DNA of 64,000 nucleotides from Tetramitus jugosus. Taxonomy: Eukaryota > Heterolobosea > Eutetramitea > Acrasida > Vahlkampfiidae. The stretch is from contig OW569348.1 of NCBI GenBank assembly GCA_937625935.1, forward strand, positions 186,001 to 250,000, read 5' to 3'. The stretch's first letter is position 1. The number at the start of each line of letters is the position of its first letter. The position numbers and the translations under genes are program-made. Positions 19,953-29,524 of the stretch are shown one piece after another. The notes under the pieces are model-generated. The model searched no databases. It was not told the DNA's origin and worked only from the letters and a program-made list of their open reading frames with translations.

Positions 19953-21410
19953 CTACCAATTTATGTCATCTGAAGTACTGTAATAGAATGGAATGAAAGA
20001 TATCTTTCCGTTGTCCCATGAGCAAGCCAGTAGGGAGCCCTTCTTGAAATTCGGCCAAAATTGAAGGTGATGTGCCTTCGAAGCTCCAGGAGGGGCATAA
20101 ACGAGAGATTTAAAGGAGACAGGCAACAGACTCGATTCAAACCGTGGAGACTTAAAATCACACATGAGCACTGCCAATTGGCTCACACCAGCGAATGAAA
20201 CCACGAGTCTTTGTCCTCCTGCATGATCCAAGGCAAATGATTCAATTGCTAATTTTTCCTCTTCAATGTTGAAAAAGTCTGGATGGTTCTTGAAATTGAT
20301 CTCATACAAGTACTCTCCTTCGATCTTTGGTCGTGGCTTATTGAAGCCAAGAATGTGCACTTTGTGATCACCATGCGTGCTTATCAATAGGAAACGACTG
20401 TCTGCAGACCAGCATGATGCTTGAACTGGCATCTCGAAGCTAGACCACTTTTCACTGGTCCATGTCTCAGTTTCCCACACCCGGAACACACCAGTGTAAG
20501 TGAACACTGCCAAGTATCGACCATTGGGTGAAAAAGACAGACTTCGAATGCCTCCATTGAACCTTGTCAAATACCAGTGAGACCACTCTTGTTCCTCTTC
20601 GTCAAATTCCCACACGGCAACTCTGTGATCGTTTGGTGAAGCGCTCACGAACCTTGCATTCTTATTCCTCTTGTTTTGTTGTTGTTGTTGTTGTTGTCGT
20701 GGGAACCATTCTAAACTAGTCACTGGTTCATTCGTTTGCAAAAACATGCAAACTCCTCGATTTTCCTCATTGACACCTTCGAAATCACTACTACCATTTA
20801 CAGCAGCAGCACTAGTAGTAGTCACATTCTCCTTCTTCTCCAACAATGATGAAACATTGATTTTTGGATTGATCAACGTCTGATCCAATTGCCACAACAA
20901 TATACCATTATGACAACCGACTAACAAGGTGGATGATCCTTCAGGATACGTCTTGTATCGTACGACTCTCACATTTGCTTGAAAATCATGTCTCAACACT
21001 TGTTTGCTCCAACTCTGTTCTCTCATGCGATAAAAATGAATGCTTGAATCTTGACGAGCGATCGCAAATGAAAATTGGGACGAGTGCCAATCAAATGCAC
21101 GAACACGAGCATTTTTCAAATCATTGTGCTCCATTTGTTGCATGCGATGAATGGCACGTGTCTTGCATGAGACAATGGATTGCAATGGAGGCAAAAAATA
21201 GGCCATTTGTTCAAGCAGTGTGGTGGTGGTGGTGGCTTCTTCTATAGTGATATCTTCTTCTATAGTGGTAGTCGTAGGCACTACAATGTTGGGATAGATG
21301 ACACCTTGTTTGCTCAGGTAGAGATCGATGGATGAGGTGTCGGTTGGAGAATAGGCGTGGATCATTTGACAACATACTTCACCAATGGTGCATGGTTTGA
21401 TCTGCGACAT
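19953..21410 (-). CDS. AAAS: Aladin, WD-repeat nucleoporin
   Basis: 485-aa WD40 protein matching Aladin, a nuclear pore complex component. Family signatures are VRAFDWHSSQFSFAIARQD, GCHNGILLWQLD, the GGIRSLSFSPNGRYLAV...VFRVWETETW block and the late FKKGSLLACSWDNGKISFIP. The start is taken at the ATG at 21410. An in-frame ATG at 21467 lies only 11 bp from the 3' end of the 5S gene, and the sequence between the two ATGs looks like an A-rich leader. A poly-Gln patch (CAA repeats, about 20680-20700) sits in a loop between blades. It is convergent with the NTPase-TPR gene. Confidence 0.88.
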   Translation of the reverse strand: MSQIKPCTIGEVCCQMIHAYSPTDTSSIDLYLSKQGVIYPNIVVPTTTTIEEDITIEEATTTTTLLEQMAYFLPPLQSIVSCKTRAIHRMQQMEHNDLKNARVRAFDWHSSQFSFAIARQDSSIHFYRMREQSWSKQVLRHDFQANVRVVRYKTYPEGSSTLLVGCHNGILLWQLDQTLINPKINVSSLLEKKENVTTTSAAAVNGSSDFEGVNEENRGVCMFLQTNEPVTSLEWFPRQQQQQQQNKRNKNARFVSASPNDHRVAVWEFDEEEQEWSHWYLTRFNGGIRSLSFSPNGRYLAVFTYTGVFRVWETETWTSEKWSSFEMPVQASCWSADSRFLLISTHGDHKVHILGFNKPRPKIEGEYLYEINFKNHPDFFNIEEEKLAIESFALDHAGGQRLVVSFAGVSQLAVLMCDFKSPRFESSLLPVSFKSLVYAPPGASKAHHLQFWPNFKKGSLLACSWDNGKISFIPFYYSTSDDINW

Positions 21411-21477
21411 TTTTTCGTCTCTAGTTCTCTCAGTTGTTGTTTGATCAAGTTTCTGTTTGGCGTTCAAAAAGTGAAAA

Positions 21478-21596
21478 GCCTACATTACTGAGGGTTCTCG
21501 AGTAGTCTCCTATCTCAATACTAACTCAGCCAGATGGTGCTTAACTTCTCTATTCGAAATGGGAAGAGGTGGTTCCACCATTGTATGAACGTAGAC
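21478..21596 (-). rRNA. 5S ribosomal RNA
   Basis: Read on the minus strand, this starts GTCTACGTTCATACAATGG and ends AATGTAGGC, followed by a TTTT terminator (21474-21477). Helix I is closed by GUCUACGUU with AAUGUAGGC (9 pairs including G-U). The conserved 5S interior is present: CCCATTTCGAATAGAGAAGTTAAG, split by loops B/C, then the box A-like AAGCACCATCTGG and box C-like GGAGACTAC promoter elements. Length is 119 nt, as expected. It sits alone between TMEM43 and Aladin, on the same strand as both, with no other rRNA nearby; dispersed 5S genes are common in protists. Confidence 0.93.
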
Positions 21597-21697
21597 ATTG
21601 ATGTTGTTTTCTCACAATTTTTGACGCCGGAGGCCAGCCCTCGCTACACTAATCGTGCCATTGCGGTACTTTATTCATTCGCAATTGTTGCATTTCG

Positions 21698-22933
21698 TCA
21701 ATCTTTTCTCTTGAGTTGCTTTACTGTCAAGAACTTGACAGCTACGGCAGTAGAGATGAGCAATAGTAGAACACTAGCCATATTTACACCCCATATCACA
21801 CTCCACATGGTTCCAATGACAAACGAAGCGATACACAGAGTAGCGTAACCATAGACGAGGTTTGTTCTCTCTGGCAAATCACCAAGCACAAAGTTGGCAA
21901 CAATTAAACTCCAGACAATGACTCCAATCCTCGATAACAAGAGATTGGTCCACTTATGCCAAAACAGTTCATCATTCATCATTTTGTTTGGTGAGACAAG
22001 TCCCTTATGACCAAAGCCAATCTTGTAACCATTCGATGCGACATAGGGCACTAAAACACCATCACTGTTCTGCTTTGCCATAATAGAATATTCTCTGGGA
22101 CTCACAACTCTGTAATTGAGTCGGATGTCTCCTGCTTCACATGCACCAAACAGTTTGCCCAATTGAACTTCGAGCATAGAACCCTCAGCCAACTGACCCA
22201 ACACATGGAACACACTCTCAAATGCACCACGCTGATATGACGAATAAAAGTATCCATTGCCAACATACTTGAAATTGTTATCTGAGAATGCAGGACCAAC
22301 ACTCAATGGAGGATCATTCAGTGGCCAATTCACCTTATTCCACATGTCCATCTTTTGGATCACACTCCGACTCAGTGTCAGAGCGCCCAACTTTGCAGAC
22401 TGCGCATTGAGCTCGAACGAAGGATATGGATCTCTCATCGGATTGAAATGAGAAGCTGGTTCATGGAAAAATAGACTATTGATAGGACGGGACACCCATT
22501 GCTTCGTATACGTATAGTACGTGTATGTTTCTTCCTCATCGCGAGAATTGCGCTTTGTTTCTGTCCGAGAGTGCTCCACCCATTGACAATACTCTGCACT
22601 GCGCTGCAAACGGATTGCACCAGGGAAATTCAATCCAAAATTGTGATCACTCAACTGTTCGTGTGGTTCAATAGGGATCTGACTTGCAATATGTATCAAG
22701 TGACCATCTAAATTGTGATCAATCACGGATCCATCACCTGCATGCACAACAATACGCTTCGCCTCTTGGAATGCACCAGTCATCTTCATGTGATCATGTT
22801 CCATCCGATAGGAGAACCACAGAAGACCAACCAAGACGATAGACAGAAAGATGGAGAGTAAGACTCGATGGATGGTGCCGGCGTGGCTATAAGTGTGACG
22901 AACCACTCTTGTTGGACCGAATTGAAAATACAT
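21698..22933 (-). CDS. TMEM43: TMEM43/LUMA family membrane protein
   Basis: 411-aa protein of the TMEM43 family, found in the ER and inner nuclear membrane of animals. It has one N-terminal transmembrane helix (about residues 25-42), a large lumenal domain, and three or four hydrophobic helices in the last ~80 residues. Family-type motifs are NFGLNFPGAIRLQR, EYCQWVE, TKQWVSRPINS and NPMRDPYPSF. The basic tail KFLTVKQLKRKD would face the cytosol. Bacterial homologues are known, so the family is ancient; no sign of recent transfer is visible here. Confidence 0.88.
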   Translation of the reverse strand: MYFQFGPTRVVRHTYSHAGTIHRVLLSIFLSIVLVGLLWFSYRMEHDHMKMTGAFQEAKRIVVHAGDGSVIDHNLDGHLIHIASQIPIEPHEQLSDHNFGLNFPGAIRLQRSAEYCQWVEHSRTETKRNSRDEEETYTYYTYTKQWVSRPINSLFFHEPASHFNPMRDPYPSFELNAQSAKLGALTLSRSVIQKMDMWNKVNWPLNDPPLSVGPAFSDNNFKYVGNGYFYSSYQRGAFESVFHVLGQLAEGSMLEVQLGKLFGACEAGDIRLNYRVVSPREYSIMAKQNSDGVLVPYVASNGYKIGFGHKGLVSPNKMMNDELFWHKWTNLLLSRIGVIVWSLIVANFVLGDLPERTNLVYGYATLCIASFVIGTMWSVIWGVNMASVLLLLISTAVAVKFLTVKQLKRKD

Positions 22934-23405
22934 TTGCTGTTGATTTTTGTGTGATTTTGTGAGAGATTATCCCAAAACGCCAAATCTCTTGCTTGAAGTA
23001 GGCTTGGACCTTGGAAGTTGACGAAGTTAATCCCGTTCCTCCAAATCAAAACTGGATCGAGTGATGGACACGTGTGATGCTTGAAGGTGCAGGAAACAAG
23101 TGAGAACTTGAATTGACCTCTCGCCCAGTGTTCTCTTCTCATTAGAACTCACACGAAGATTTCCTCCGCGTCCCCAATATTCCGTTCAAAGCACTTCCCT
23201 CAAAAATAGGTGCGCGTCACAGATGCGCTCATTTTTAGTCTTCCTCCAAAAAAACAACCAACGCACAACAAGGTCGGCATTCACACAACATCACTCTCTA
23301 CCCATCACCAAGAAAGCTTCCCCACTTGCCACGCATCCAACAACAACAAACCACAACAGCCAACTACAACAAATCAACAACAGTTAATCATCGTCATAAC
23401 AACCC
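22934..23405. other. Intergenic region, nothing recognised
   Basis: About 470 bp between divergently transcribed genes. Short ORFs on the minus strand look like shadows with no family similarity. The last ~150 bp is an A/C-rich leader of CAA-like repeats before the next start. No RNA fold or motif recognised. Confidence 0.4.
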
Positions 23406-24212
23406 ATGAGCTACAACAATCACAGACACAGCAACATGAACAATTCATACAATAATGGGCAATACTACCCGTATGGTTACTATCCTAACCATCACCATGA
23501 CTCTTCCTCTTCATCCAACACTGAACTCATTGACTTCTCAGAGTCCATTGATTTCGTGCGTCAACACACTGCCAATCCTCACCACATTCCCACTGAACAA
23601 CAAAGACTGATTCTTTCCTTGTCTCCAAGTAGCAGCACCAGCAGTGAGTCATCTTCAAACAATCAAATGGATGATTTGATGGAGATGATGGACAGTGAAC
23701 CACAACAACAACAACAAGACAAGTTGCATGATTTTTCCAGTCAATTCTTGAACCAGTTGCAACAATCGCAGGACCTGCAAGTGCCCATCCTTGAGCAACA
23801 AGCCAATAGCAACAACAATGCTCTGTCATTGGAACCAACAAACAAGAGATCAAGAACAGCAACAACAACAACAGGTGCATCCAGTGCTGGTTCTGATCAA
23901 TACAGCACAACAGTCATGAACGATCAACAACAGAGTGACTTCTTGAAAATGTTGTTGAATGCACAGGGAAAGCAAGCACAAGAGATTGAACAACTCAAGA
24001 GACAAGTCAATGAACTCATGTTGCAACTGATACAGAAACAAGCTGCTGATCAACAATTGCTCATGTATCAACAATATCAGCAACAACAATACCAATTGTA
24101 TCAGTATCAACAGCAACAACAAGCCATGTTGCAACAGCAACAACAACAACAACCACAACCATCCTCCACACAGAACAATAGCCACAAGAGAAGCAGAAAA
24201 TTATCAGAGTAG
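23406..24212 (+). CDS. Gln/Asn-rich protein with coiled coil, unknown
   Basis: 268 aa, dominated by Gln, Asn and Ser runs. A short stretch LDFSE-like region near residues 40-60 and a heptad-type helix near residues 180-215 (KMLLNAQGKQAQEIEQLKR then VNELMLQLIQK) are the only ordered-looking parts. A KRSRTA patch (about residue 148) and a C-terminal HKRSRK patch could be nuclear localisation signals. The coiled coil plus Q-rich flanks resembles transcriptional co-regulators, but no DNA-binding basic region of a bZIP is convincing. Function unknown. Confidence 0.65.
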   Translation: MSYNNHRHSNMNNSYNNGQYYPYGYYPNHHHDSSSSSNTELIDFSESIDFVRQHTANPHHIPTEQQRLILSLSPSSSTSSESSSNNQMDDLMEMMDSEPQQQQQDKLHDFSSQFLNQLQQSQDLQVPILEQQANSNNNALSLEPTNKRSRTATTTTGASSAGSDQYSTTVMNDQQQSDFLKMLLNAQGKQAQEIEQLKRQVNELMLQLIQKQAADQQLLMYQQYQQQQYQLYQYQQQQQAMLQQQQQQQPQPSSTQNNSHKRSRKLSE

Positions 24213-24570
24213 TAGAGCTGTTGATGATGGTTCGTGCAGTAGAGTACTCTACACGCACGCAACACACACGACGACTCACTCTCCTTTTTTTTCTGAATTT
24301 TTTTTAACTGGGCTTTTTGGTCAAGAAGGTTGACTGACTGAGATTGTATGGCTTGGAGCTTCACATCACTTCAAATTGGTCCGTTATTCGCGCAGTACAC
24401 ACTTTTACTCCCCCAAGACAGTATGGCGATCCACCATCACATTGCATTGAATGCATGATTGGTCTGGAGGAACACCATCACCTCTCTCTCCATCCTGATG
24501 ACATGATCATTCAACATGTTCATGTTCAACATTCAGGTTTCTCGAACAATACAAAAATTTTTATTAATAA
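24213..24570. other. Intergenic region, nothing recognised
   Basis: About 360 bp between convergent genes. It contains A/T runs that may carry both polyadenylation sites; no ORF, RNA or repeat is supported. Confidence 0.4.
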
Positions 24571-25782
24571 CTAAATACCTAACTGTGAATACAAATCGTC
24601 AAAAGAGTCTTTCGTGGTCGCCTTATTGTCACTCTGTTTGCCCTTTTTCTTCTTTTTCTTGTTATTTTTGTTTGGAGGCTTTGGTGTGCTTGCTTGTGAC
24701 TCATTGACCGTAGTTGACGCTTCGTTTTGTGGTTGTACAGCATTGGTTGTAGTGGCCTCTGTTGGCTCGTTCTTGCTTCTCTTCTGTTTCTTCGTTTTAC
24801 TGTTGCCGGTTTGGGCAGTGTTGTCCTCTACTTTTATACTGCTCAGTATCAGCTTTCCATCATGATCTGAATCTTCGGTGATTAATGATGGGGATTTACT
24901 GTCTTTCTTGCTCTCATCAGCGACAAGCTCTCTCTTTCTTTTCTTCTGGTTCGTTTTCGCTGTGTCTCTTTCGACATTATCAACAGTCTGTTGTTGCGTC
25001 AACTGCTCAATTCTCTTTGGTGCATCACTCGAAATAACATTATCATTAGTCACGGATTGAACTAGTGCAGTAGAGTTATTGTCTGAATCGTTTGTGGTGC
25101 TCGATTGTGGAAACACAGAGCAAACACCACAATATCTGCAACCAACAATCGTAACCAATTTCACACAGTTGCGCGCCACCTTTCCATTCACAAAATTCAA
25201 AAAGGGTGCATTGGCTCTCTGTACATAAACACCCTTCTCGTCTCTCTGACGCGATTGCCACCGTTTTTGTTGCAAATTATAGATGATATCACTGTTTTTG
25301 AACCGTTTCTGTTTCTTCTTGTTGTCCTGAGAACAAGTGCCATCATTGCCCTTCTTTGGAATTCGAGGTAGTTTCACTCGAGTGAGATCCACATTTTTAA
25401 CAATGACACAATCATCCAAACAACTTGTCATTGTTTCAGTATTTTGAGTGTCATCATTGCTAGTCGTAAACATGGTGAGGCATGATTGACAAAATTGCAT
25501 CCTTCGTTCATCAATCATGACTAATGGTGATGATGATACAAATGTGGATTTAAGAGAGGAGGGTACCATTGTGCTTTTGTCCATTCTTGCAACACATTCC
25601 TCAATCTGACCAATCATGAACAAAAATTGCAATAGCAAATATTTGGTAGTGTTGATGTTTTCATTGTCATTGTTGTTGCTTGATTGCAATTTTGCTGTTT
25701 TAAATAGGTGATCAGAGTTGTTCACAAGAAGTGCGATATCTGGTCGCTCAATCCCTTCTCCCTTTGAACCTTGCTTTTGCAT
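24571..25782 (-). CDS. Rpr2/Rpp21/C18orf21-like zinc-ribbon protein
   Basis: 403 aa from the ATG at 25782; the frame stays open further upstream, but that part is Cys/Phe-rich noise. A first CxxC knuckle FCQSCLTMF (about residue 97), then a basic segment TRVKLPRIPKK, then NCVKLVTIVGCRYCG (a second CxxC, about residue 210) follow the order of the Rpr2/Rpp21/C18orf21 family of RNase P and RNase MRP protein subunits. The C-terminal ~170 residues are a Lys/Ser/Thr-rich tail ending SFDDLYSQLGI. Likely a nuclear or nucleolar RNA-processing factor; assignment within the family is not resolved, and the long linker between the knuckles is unusual. Confidence 0.6.
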   Translation of the reverse strand: MQKQGSKGEGIERPDIALLVNNSDHLFKTAKLQSSNNNDNENINTTKYLLLQFLFMIGQIEECVARMDKSTMVPSSLKSTFVSSSPLVMIDERRMQFCQSCLTMFTTSNDDTQNTETMTSCLDDCVIVKNVDLTRVKLPRIPKKGNDGTCSQDNKKKQKRFKNSDIIYNLQQKRWQSRQRDEKGVYVQRANAPFLNFVNGKVARNCVKLVTIVGCRYCGVCSVFPQSSTTNDSDNNSTALVQSVTNDNVISSDAPKRIEQLTQQQTVDNVERDTAKTNQKKRKRELVADESKKDSKSPSLITEDSDHDGKLILSSIKVEDNTAQTGNSKTKKQKRSKNEPTEATTTNAVQPQNEASTTVNESQASTPKPPNKNNKKKKKKGKQSDNKATTKDSFDDLYSQLGI

Positions 25783-26177
25783 TTTGTTCTCTTGAAAACG
25801 GAGTAAATGGAGTAAATCTATCAAGAATGTAACGGAGATTTTTGACCCGCCGCGAAAGAGAAACCTCCCACGCGTGACAGAGACATTCTGAGGGAAAAAA
25901 TCTCTGCCAAGGCAATGTGTTTTACAAAAACAGCAACAACAACGAAACAGTGAACACACACGCAAAAAAAACTACCTTAGCATCGAGCGAAGAGGAATTT
26001 CGAGTTTTGTGTGTAAAAGCTTTTGTTTACTGACGTCACCACCAATCAATACCAAGGCAGCATCACTCTTCGCATTTTTCCCCCAAAAACTTTTTTTACA
26101 TCTCTTCCCATAAGAAGAAAACACAAACTTCCACAACAACAACAACAGCAACGTGCAAGCAGTGATACACCACACAT

Positions 26178-28301
26178 ATGAGTGAACAATCACCACCACA
26201 CATTCCACCCACACCCATCAAAGCCATCAAAGAAGGACTCTACATTTTTGGTAGCAATCTCAAGTACAGATGTGGTGTGATTGCGATTCGGAAACCAACC
26301 TTGAATGATTCACCACCCAATAGCAACAACAACAACAATGGTGACACTACAACAACTCCTGCTTCAGCAACAGGTCAACAACAACAATCACAGGACACGA
26401 CAACAACAACAACAAATGATGAAAATGCTGTTGTAGAGGAACCTACCATTGTGAATGCGCTAGAGTCATTTGATCGTATTTATCATTTGAATCCGAACCG
26501 ATTTTTTGGTGGAGAACGAATCAAATTTGCATCTGCTGCCTACACGTACACTCTTGTCATGACTCACAGTCATCGATTGTTGGTTGCTGGTGGTTCACAC
26601 ATGTTTTTCGAAGGTGATACTGACAGGACGCCTTTTCCTATTGCGAGCACAATGATGTTGAACGGTATCAATAGTCGTCGATCAAGGTACGATGATGATG
26701 AAGATGATGATGATGAGGAAGAGTACGGCGAAGATGATTATTTTGGACTGTATAGTGATGTCTATAATTCCACGTTTGGAGTCGAGCCAATGACAGTGGA
26801 GACTGATGATGCAGTGTCTGATGTAGACTATGAAGAAGATGGTGTAGATGAAGAAGATGAGGAGGAGGATGAGTTTGACGACGATGAATTTGACGATGAT
26901 GATGATGATGAGATTGAAGATGACGACGATGAAGAATATTCGTCCAGTTTAGAGCTGGAAGAATATGATGAAGAGGATGACGATGAACAGATGAATAGTG
27001 ATGGTGAAGATTCGCATCATGATCAGCACTGTTTGGTACAACAACAACAACCACAACAAACAACAACAGTAGCAACCACATCAACAACCAATGGTGTTGT
27101 TTCTCTATTATCTGCTGTGCGCCGATCCTTTTCTTCTCCAACGTCAGCAATTACGACAACAACGACAACGACAACATTTTCTAACAACAGCCAAGCAAGA
27201 GAACAGGCATTGAGCACTCGCAGGAAATCAGAGGTGACAAAGAAAAAGTACACTGTTTGCTCTGCATTTAGACCACTGAGCACACCTCCTAATATGCCCG
27301 TGTTCTCCATTCAACACATTCTGACTCTCCAGAAATGTGTCATCTGTATCGATGATCGTCTCACATTTTGGTCCATTGGTACCAATAATCATGGTGAAAT
27401 GGGAGTGGGAGATGGTGTGAAATCACTGTACACGTTCACCCCATTGAGACCTCTAGAGAATCGAGAGTTTTTGAGAACACAAGTCATCTCGAATGAGTAC
27501 ACGAGGCATCCACATGAGTTTACCTTTTCTAATCTGAGTCATGTTTCTCATGGCGCGTATCACATTGTCCTCGTATTCAACGGACGGTACATTTACTCTG
27601 TGGGCTTCAATGGTTGTGGTGAACTAGGAATAGGATCAACGATATCACAGCAAACTTATCAGCGAGTCAATGTTGATCTTCCATCCAATGTAAAACACTT
27701 GAGCATAGGTTTGAATCACAATATTTTCCTGTTGGAAGATGGAAGTGTTTATGTGAATGGGTACAATGCGTTTGGACAATTAGGATTGGGCAACTACTCT
27801 GCAGTAACTACTTTAACAAAGCTGGAGGATCCTCTCCTCGTCAACAACAAAATTTGTGATGTTTCTACGGGTTATCATCACACTGTGTATCTCACAGAAG
27901 ATTACAGAGTGTTTGCTTGTGGATGGAACAAGGATTTTACGATCTTGCTGCAGAAAGTTGGTCGTACTTATTGTAATTTGGTTGAGATAACATCAGCTAT
28001 TAATCAGGTGTGCCGCAGTCCCTTCGAAATCAGTTGTGGAGGTTATACCATCTTTGTGAACAAAGGGACTGATGTTTATGCTGCGGGCAGGCTGAATGAA
28101 AAGGGCTCCTTCGAGCCACAAGGCTCTTTTGTGCATATCATGAGCGGATATGGATACGAGTGCACTCCTGATTCGGGCTATTCTCATGGCTTGATCCTGT
28201 GCTCTGTTCAATCGAACGGTTTTCTACAAACAGTTTCCACTTTACACCAACGTTGTATTGATGGCAAACTTGGAGACATGACAATCTTCACCCTCCGATG
28301 A
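26178..28301 (+). CDS. RCC1-repeat protein with acidic insert
   Basis: 707-aa protein with an interrupted RCC1 propeller. Recognisable blades are FWSIGTNNHGEMGVGDG, YIYSVGFNGCGELGIGS and VYVNGYNAFGQLGLGN, plus the weaker VFACGWN repeat. A first blade-like segment near residues 95-145 is separated from these by a ~220-residue insert of almost continuous Asp/Glu (about 26690-27010) followed by Gln/Thr repeats. The C-terminus ends DGKLGDMTIFTLR, resembling the start of a BTB domain (GDVTF-like) that then stops, so the protein could be a truncated relative of RCC1-BTB proteins. Exchange-factor activity cannot be inferred from the repeats alone. Confidence 0.8.
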   Translation: MSEQSPPHIPPTPIKAIKEGLYIFGSNLKYRCGVIAIRKPTLNDSPPNSNNNNNGDTTTTPASATGQQQQSQDTTTTTTNDENAVVEEPTIVNALESFDRIYHLNPNRFFGGERIKFASAAYTYTLVMTHSHRLLVAGGSHMFFEGDTDRTPFPIASTMMLNGINSRRSRYDDDEDDDDEEEYGEDDYFGLYSDVYNSTFGVEPMTVETDDAVSDVDYEEDGVDEEDEEEDEFDDDEFDDDDDDEIEDDDDEEYSSSLELEEYDEEDDDEQMNSDGEDSHHDQHCLVQQQQPQQTTTVATTSTTNGVVSLLSAVRRSFSSPTSAITTTTTTTTFSNNSQAREQALSTRRKSEVTKKKYTVCSAFRPLSTPPNMPVFSIQHILTLQKCVICIDDRLTFWSIGTNNHGEMGVGDGVKSLYTFTPLRPLENREFLRTQVISNEYTRHPHEFTFSNLSHVSHGAYHIVLVFNGRYIYSVGFNGCGELGIGSTISQQTYQRVNVDLPSNVKHLSIGLNHNIFLLEDGSVYVNGYNAFGQLGLGNYSAVTTLTKLEDPLLVNNKICDVSTGYHHTVYLTEDYRVFACGWNKDFTILLQKVGRTYCNLVEITSAINQVCRSPFEISCGGYTIFVNKGTDVYAAGRLNEKGSFEPQGSFVHIMSGYGYECTPDSGYSHGLILCSVQSNGFLQTVSTLHQRCIDGKLGDMTIFTLR

Positions 28302-28558
28302 CACGAATAAACAAAAGACAATTTCGGTATTGATTTGATTTTTACTTCATTTGCATGAAAGCAGGTTTTGAAGACTCAGCCTCAAGTGTCACCACACCCA
28401 CACACATGCATTTCGGAAATGAATGAACATACTTGATGATGGGTGATGCGCCGTGTCGTCAATGGGTTGCATGTCTCTCTGCTCCACCTTGTCAAATAAC
28501 AGGAAAAATAATCAGAGGAGGGAGGTGTGACAGGGAACAAGAACAGACATGGGGCAAC

Positions 28559-29524
28559 TTATGAGAAGAAAGTCTTTGTCAGATCACGGTAAGCGATCAA
28601 TGCCGCACCGTGTTCAGCATTCTTCTTGTTTGAGTAAACCTTCTTTGGTGGATACTCTCTGCTCAAATGTGGCAAAACAATCTTGACGAAGTGACCTTGT
28701 TGATTACCTGGAAGTGGTACGCTCTCGTACTTTGGTAGTGCAACCTTCTTGGCAACCAAGTATTCTTGCAAGAGCACCTTTGGTAGCTTTGGTTCTTTCC
28801 ATGTGTCAGGATCAAACTCGTCTTCGCTCTTCTTTTCAGCAGATGCACTTCCTCCTTCCTCATCATCTTCATCGTCCTCCAAGAACAAATCTTCGTCCAC
28901 ATCATCATCTCTCGCATAAGCATCAGTGTCAGCAGCTTCTTCATCATCAACAAACAGATTCTTGTTAAATTCGAACAAATCACGACCAGTGAGACCGTGA
29001 CCAGTCTCCAGAGCAGCCTTCTTTCTACGATCTTCTTCCTTCTTCGCTTGTTCCATCTTGAATTCCTTCCATTTGGTGAATGACTCAAGTGTCACTGGTG
29101 TACCACCAACAATCTTTGCTCTCTCCTTCTCAATAATGTCTTCAATGGTCATTTCCTCTTCTTCCAAAAGTTCCTCTTCAATTTGTTCAAACAAATCTTC
29201 CTCTTGTTGTGCAGCTTCTTCTTCCTCTGTTTGAGCACTCGACTCACCCTTTGCATCCTTTGGTGCATCAGCTGATTTGAAGAGGGCCTTTAGCTCTTCT
29301 TCTCTCTTCTTCTCCAAAAGCTTTTCCATTCTCTTCTTTTCTCTCTCTTCCATTTCCTTCTTGGTCTTCTTGTCATGAACCTGATTCACAGTGTTCTTGA
29401 CATTCTTAATTTTAATTTGAACGTTCTTGGACTTGTTTTTATTTTTGAGACCAAAGGTTTTGTCTTCGACGAGCTTTGCCTTTGCTTTCTCAACAGTCTT
29501 CTTTGATGGACCTCCCTTTGCCAT
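28559..29524 (-). CDS. DFRP1/ZC3H15-like protein lacking zinc fingers, with C-terminal dsRBD
   Basis: 321 aa from the ATG at 29524. The N-terminus EDKTFGLKNKNKSK (about residues 20-33) and the central EDIIEKERAKI...TLESFTKWKEFKMEQ and GRDLFEFNKNLFVDD blocks are diagnostic of DFRP1/ZC3H15 (yeast Tma46), the partner of the DRG1 GTPase on ribosomes. The two CCCH zinc fingers that normally lie between the N-terminal and central blocks are absent; an acidic helix of ~45 residues takes their place. The last ~75 residues (LPKVLLQEYL ... KKNAEHGAALIAYRDL) look like a double-stranded RNA-binding domain of the DHX29/DHX57 type. The architecture keeps the DRG1-binding region but replaces the RNA-binding module. 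Confidence 0.82.
   Translation of the reverse strand: MAKGGPSKKTVEKAKAKLVEDKTFGLKNKNKSKNVQIKIKNVKNTVNQVHDKKTKKEMEEREKKRMEKLLEKKREEELKALFKSADAPKDAKGESSAQTEEEEAAQQEEDLFEQIEEELLEEEEMTIEDIIEKERAKIVGGTPVTLESFTKWKEFKMEQAKKEEDRRKKAALETGHGLTGRDLFEFNKNLFVDDEEAADTDAYARDDDVDEDLFLEDDEDDEEGGSASAEKKSEDEFDPDTWKEPKLPKVLLQEYLVAKKVALPKYESVPLPGNQQGHFVKIVLPHLSREYPPKKVYSNKKNAEHGAALIAYRDLTKTFFS

Noticed and set aside
28441-28560. Possible tRNA or snoRNA in the gap after the RCC1 gene
   Set aside because: No cloverleaf or C/D box pair could be formed from the sequence.
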